Source: Sanderia malayensis (taxonomy: Eukaryota; Cnidaria; Scyphozoa; Semaeostomeae; Pelagiidae). Taken from it: a DNA stretch of 64,000 bases. This document shows, one piece after another, positions 59,570 to 64,000 of the stretch. Position numbers and translations under genes: made by a program. Each line of letters begins with the position of its first letter. Positions within the stretch are counted from its first letter, which is position 1. A model generated the notes under the pieces. That model saw only the letters and a program-made list of their open reading frames with translations. It was not told the origin of the DNA and did not search any database. The stretch is taken from assembly GCA_013076295.1 (NCBI GenBank), contig RQOL01000730.1, positions 186,001-250,000 of the forward strand. The letters run 5' to 3'.

Positions 59570-60703
59570 TCTAATATATATATTCTACGGAGTCACGTGA
59601 TGACGCACTTTCCCTGCCCAAAACAATAGATTCGACCCGAAACAATAGGTCGAACGCCCCAAAACAATGGGCCGAAACGGCGAACCGTGTAATCACAAAG
59701 GCTTTTTTGTATGTGGGTATATGGCAATGAAATTCACACTGAATGTTTAGTTTATTATTTTAACCAGGGTAATGGATTTTGTTTTTCGATTTTCTCCTGA
59801 AATTTTGAATTATTCCATTAATTATTCTGCTAATTGTGCTATCACGAAAAAACTACAGTTTACGGTGGCGAAAATTCCAAATTCGCGTCCCGAACTCCAT
59901 TTTCGAACAGAGTATTCGCTCTTCACGTGACCCGTTTCGCCTTTTCCTGCAATTTGATTGGCTCTTTCGCGACTTCACGAGAACAGTTGAGATGCTTAGG
60001 CCTAATGTAAACAAGCCCAAAGTGCTGTAAAAGGAGTAGGCAGAGGCATGAGCCTAAGCGAATGCAGCGCACGAAGTGCGCCCTATCAGTCAATGTGTCT
60101 TGATAATAGATAGACAGGCGAGCGCAGCGAGCTAACCCATTGTAAGTGGGTTTGACAGGGGCATGAGCGTAAGCGAATGCAGTGCACGAAGTGCGCCAGC
60201 CACAGGCGAGCGTAGCGAGCTAATCCATTGTACGTGGGTTTGACAGGGGCATGAGCGGAAGCGAATGCAGCGCACGAAGTGCGCCAGCCACAGGCGAGCG
60301 TAGCGAGCTAATCCATTGTACGTGGGGTTGAAAGGGGCATGAGCGTATGCGAATGCAGCGCACGAAGTGCGCCAACCACAGGCGAGCGCAGCGAGCTATC
60401 CCATTCTAAGTGGGTTTGACAGGGGCATGAGCGTAAGCGAATGCAGCACACGAAGTGCGCCAGCCACAGGCGAGCGTAGCGAGCTAATCCATTGTACGTG
60501 GGGTTGAAAGGGGCATGAGCGTATGCGAATGCAGCGCACGAAGTGCGCCGACCACAGGCGAGCGCAGCGAGCTATCCCATTCTAAGTGGGGTTGAAAGGG
60601 GCATGAGCGCATGCGAATGCAGCGCACGAAGTGCGCCGACCACATTAAGTTTTTTCCCTTGCCCCCCTCCGGGAAGCGAGCGAACGCGAGCGCCCCCGGC
60701 TAG
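59570..60703 (+). mobile_element. Nested non-autonomous Helitron (1,134 bp)
   Basis: It starts TCTAATATATATATTCTACG after GGAAAAGTA and ends GCGCCCCCGGCTAG before TTGCTATATAAT. The left large copy has the uninterrupted site (complement of 42881-42900: GGAAAAGTA joined to TTGTTATATAAT), so the insertion is exactly between A and T with no duplication. The 5' module covers about 59570-59990 and the rest is a tandem array of 3' modules. Confidence 0.9.
60045..60703. repeat. Seven tandem Helitron 3' modules
   Basis: Units beginning GGCATGAGC at about 60045, 60160, 60248, 60335, 60423, 60510 and 60598. After the first (115 bp) the period is 87-88 bp. Each unit contains GCGAATGCAGCGCACGAAGTGCGCC and, except the last, CAGGCGAGCGTAGCGAGCTAA. 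Only the last unit continues into the terminal stem and CTAG. Confidence 0.85.
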
Positions 60704-61671
60704 TTGCTATATAATCTATTTAATGTTAAATGAATATACTTACGTTTAAATTGTGGTCGTTTCTGTTAGGTAAACAGTCACTAAAATGGAATAGAGTAAA
60801 TTTATAGTTAAAATATAAGTAGTAAAAGGAAATGAATAATGGACAAAGCTCAGAATACCTGAATAAATAAAAATGAACCGGTTGAATTGTGTGCAGCAGT
60901 TTTTAATAATTTGTTGAAACACGATTTGAGAAATTGTTGTTAATACACTTATTATGCATGAAGGAAACACTGAATTAAGAAAATAGTTTGTTGTACAGAG
61001 GCTTATTTGGAAAGAGAGAAATAAAAAAACAAAAAAATAAGTTTATTGTGGAAATGAGTTTGTGAAAGAGAAGTGTTCGTTATTTTAAAATAGATTTAGG
61101 CGGGCCTTTATTTAGAAGAAAAACACACAATTAAAGAGGTAAATAGATCAGCGAGGTAGGAAAACTGTAGTGAAATAATAAATTTCTTACCGAGCCTAGC
61201 CTTGTGTCTTTCAAATCTATGGGTAGAAAGAAATAAGAAATCAGAACAGTTGTAAACTTAAAATTTTGATAAAGAAGTTACCTGCACAGCACGTAACCTG
61301 TTGTTGTAATTAAAAGTATACCAAGAAAAACAATCATTTTTGTCTTACGAGGCAAAGTTGCGATAAGTAATCTGGCTAGCTTGTAGTAATTAAAACATGT
61401 TGAAAGTAGGTATACTTACTCAGCGATAAATAAGATGAGATAATTATAGCCTTTAGAAAATTTGGCCGGTTAAAAATAGACAAAGTCTAATTTCAGAGGG
61501 GGGATTTCTATTGTACTACATTGCCTCGTGATTGGTTTATACGTGTCACGTGATGAAAAAGGAGGGAAAATTCTCGTGGAAAGGGATTTCCCCTTCGTCC
61601 TTCTGACTTTTATAGGTGGGAAGGAGAAGATTAGCACGTGACAGACTGGTTGGGCTCAAAGAGATAGGAGA

Positions 61672-62480
61672 TAAGATAAGAAACATTATAAACTTAAAAA
61701 TGTTATGTTATGTTCATTTTACTGAATATTTACAGTTGGTTTAACAATATTAATACTTTTTAAACAATATATTATCGTTCAATTGGGCAAGTTGATGGAG
61801 ATCACAGGGTTCTGATGCATCAAGTTGAAAAAAGTGGCCGATAGCATCTGAAGTGTAAGTGTCGTTAACACTATGGGGCAGGCACGTGTGCATGTCTCGT
61901 CTGTCTCTGCAAGAAGAAGACAAAGGAAAAGAACAAAGACAAATGAAACAAAGGAAACGTTGTAACAGACTCTCACGTGCGGGAATTTTATTTGCGAAAT
62001 TCTTATTATTACACTGTAAAGAAAAAGAAGCCTCGGCCTCGGCAGATAGCCTGACGATGAAGAAAGCCGATCAAATTGGAGGAATAAGATATGGTAATAA
62101 TATAATTTGATCTTTGTCAATCTTTTCAATCAAATACTATTAAGCAAACTATAATGAGTTATGGTGTGTTTAACTTTAATTGTTATCTATCAATTATAGA
62201 ATTTGGACATATTGGAAGAGAATATGCATCCTTTCATTAAAAATAGTCAACATGCATGGCAGGCCTGGGTAAGTTTGTTACTCTAGTTGTTGTATGAAAT
62301 AATAAAAGAAGCAAATTCAGAGCAGTTGGAAAGGAATAAAAAAATCAAAAATGTGCTCTGCTTCTTTGTTTTGGTGGGCTAGCTGACCCTGATATAAGCA
62401 ATGAATTTGCATTGCTGTAACCTGGAAAGTATTCAAAATTATTGACACTGTTTGTTTGGTTAATGGTTTCACATAATGTT
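61672..62480. other. Intergenic, possible isolated exon
   Basis: No certain gene. A segment at 62201-62270 (after AATTATAG, before GG|GTAAGT) has an open frame, NLDILEENMHPFIKNSQHAW, and could be an exon, but the basic open stretch upstream (61859-62100) does not join it in frame. Confidence 0.3.
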
Positions 62481-62484
62481 ATTG

Positions 62485-62906
62485 TTGCAGGTGTTGTTTG
62501 CTGAACAGAAAAAGGAAAGCGAAAGGCGCAGGCGAGCGAAACGGGTCGCGTGAACAGCGAATACGTGGTTTGAAAATGCAGTTCGCAACGCGAATTTGGA
62601 ATTTTTGCCACCGTAAACTGTAGCTTTTTCATGATAGCACAATTAGCAGAATAATTAATGGAATAATTCAAAATTTCAGGAGAAAAGCGAAAAACAAAAT
62701 CCATCACCCTGGTTAAATTAATAAAGTAAACATTCAGTTTGAATTTCATTGCCATATACCCACATACAAAGAAGCCTTTGTGATCACACGGTTTGCCGTT
62801 TTGGGCCATTGTTTTGGGGCGTTCGACCTATTTTTTCAGGTCGAATCTATTGTTTTTGGCAGGTAAAATGTGTCATCACGTGACTCCGTAGAATATATAT
62901 ATTAGA
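62485..62906 (-). mobile_element. Truncated non-autonomous Helitron 5' module
   Basis: On the minus strand it starts TCTAATATATATATTCTACG at 62906 and matches about 420 bp of the shared 5' module. Similarity ends near 62485 without a 3' module or CTAG end in a suitable place. Confidence 0.7.
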
Positions 62907-64000
62907 CTAGGGGTCATCACTCGCTTCGTTCGTTCGCCCCAGCCCGTCAAGTAAAAAAAGCTTAATCTGGTTGGCGGGCTTCGCACGCTGCATTCGCTCC
63001 CGCTCATGCCCATACATACATACATGCATACATACATACATACATACATACATACATACATACATACATACTTACCCATTACATACCCCACAATACATAC
63101 CCTACAATACATACCCTACAATACATACCCTACAATACATACCCTACAATACATACCCTACAATACACACCCTACAATACATACCCTACAATACCTACCC
63201 TACAATACATACCCTACTATGCATACCTTACTATACATACTACGACGTAACATTTCTAAAGAAAGTAAAGGTGGGAGGTCAAATCTTCCCCCCTAGCAAG
63301 CGACATCCCCGCGCCCACGCTGCTCCCTGAAAGCCATTTCTGAAAGTTGATAATTCCAGTGTAAAGTTTGAAAGAAAATAGTTACTTTCAAAAACCTAAC
63401 CCATCCTGGAAATTTTAAACTCAATCTGTAATAAAAAATATATCAAACTGTAGCTAAAGAAACAGCGAACACGTTGCAAATAGTCTCATCTCTTAACTAA
63501 ATAATACTGAATTCTTAGAGACCATTTAGTGGAAGTGGTTTGAATGAAATTTCGGAGCCGTGCAAAAAGCAAAACCTCTGAACACACTTTAGCAAGTAAA
63601 AATAGTATTTAACATGGCAAATAGTGACCCAGTTGAACTAAAAAAAACCAACATGAAGGTAATATGTTGGGGAACAATTATCGAAAGTGTTTGGGTAAAA
63701 AATAATCAATTATGGCAGGCTAAAATTGAATTTTCGCAAATGCAAAAATTGCTCCTTCCCGAGTGAAAAGCAACTTTGTTGGAAATCGTAAAAAAAAACA
63801 AAAAAAGGAAAAAAAAACACATTATTTTAGTTGTGTTATCAGACAGCACTTGTCAAAAATTTAAATGGGGAAAATCGTGCAAATAGGGCCGGAAAAATTC
63901 AAAACTTTGACCATGGCCTAAACGTTGCTAGCATGCCGAAGCAACAATGGCGGTCGCCTACTACAACAAAACCTACAACTATTTCATTAAAAAAAAAACA
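62907..64000 (-). mobile_element. Non-autonomous Helitron, cut by window end
   Basis: The 3' end (CTAG, 62907-62910, with the terminal stem) is followed by the 3' module to about 63010, (CATA)n, the ACCCTACAATACAT minisatellite (63075-63240), then the complement of 15050-15850 of the element at 14442. It belongs to that subfamily. Its 5' end lies beyond 64000. Confidence 0.8.
63011..63242. repeat. (CATA)n and ACCCTACAATACAT minisatellite
   Basis: The reverse-complement counterpart of the array at 15855-16484, but much shorter (about a dozen units), so copy number differs strongly between members of one subfamily. Confidence 0.9.

Larger units (their letters stand above)
51725..61671 (-). mobile_element. 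Helitron, autonomous type, right copy
   Basis: The minus-strand counterpart of 41894-50168. The 3' end (CTAG, 51725-51728) is followed by T on its own strand. The 5' end reads TCTCCTATCTCTTT after A at about 61671, two bases longer than in the left copy. It keeps the Rep segment deleted from the left copy, but carries a nested Helitron (59570-60703) in its leader. The 3' non-coding part (51830-54172) matches 47414-50060. Confidence 0.85.

Noticed and set aside
41894..61671. A single giant palindrome formed by segmental duplication
   Set aside because: Similarity begins and ends exactly at Helitron TC and CTAG termini, outer flanks differ and each copy has its own A/T target; two insertions explain it better.

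Overview
The window is AT-rich animal DNA: spliced genes with GT-AG introns and tiny exons, and a dense, layered load of DNA transposons and Helitrons. The families present (KDZ transposase with CxC cysteine clusters, MULE with an OTU remnant, spliced Helitrons, a HECT ligase paired with a DDE integrase) fit an invertebrate such as a cnidarian or sponge. The sequence alone does not fix the species. All exon structures are read by eye from splice signals and reading frame; similarity statements are from memory of protein families, not from searches.

Layout, left to right. 1-1480: a Helitron 5' fragment (minus strand) and a second repeat piece. 2035-11973: a plus-strand gene with an N-terminal Cys-rich exon, a 190-nt exon, a series of in-frame phase-1 microexons (mostly exactly 30 nt, partly a tandemly duplicated pair) and a terminal chromodomain exon. 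An intron of this gene holds a 5.5-kb inverted-repeat transposon (4350-9831) with a 16-17 bp target duplication, about twenty GCGGCCGC-type subterminal motifs, a SAM-like + HECT ubiquitin-ligase gene and an opposing DD33E integrase-type transposase gene. This is the best candidate for an undescribed system here. 12056-13247: a protein kinase, convergent with the chromodomain gene. 13456-20041: small non-autonomous elements (PIF/Harbinger-like, a 2.3-kb Helitron carrying a minisatellite, hAT-like, pogo-like) and TTAGGG-like repeats. 20042-28318: a many-exon KDZ transposase gene on the minus strand, damaged and split by two nested elements. 29538-32744: a MULE with a 10-bp target duplication. 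34200-41890: repeat fragments, a small possible gene, a ~170-bp tandem array and another minisatellite Helitron.

41894-61671 holds two copies of one autonomous-type Helitron (RepHel protein with Pif1-like helicase) in tail-to-tail orientation, separated by a 1.56-kb spacer that is mostly a third, non-autonomous Helitron. The right copy carries a nested non-autonomous Helitron whose empty site can be read in the left copy, which proves its exact ends. Both RepHel copies are broken. 61672-64000 ends with two non-autonomous Helitrons joined exactly head to tail.

Thus the only likely host genes are the microexon/chromodomain gene, the kinase and perhaps a small two-exon gene near 36.6 kb; almost everything else recognisable is mobile DNA. 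The Helitron group shares a 3' end across autonomous and non-autonomous members, which suggests that one machinery mobilised them.
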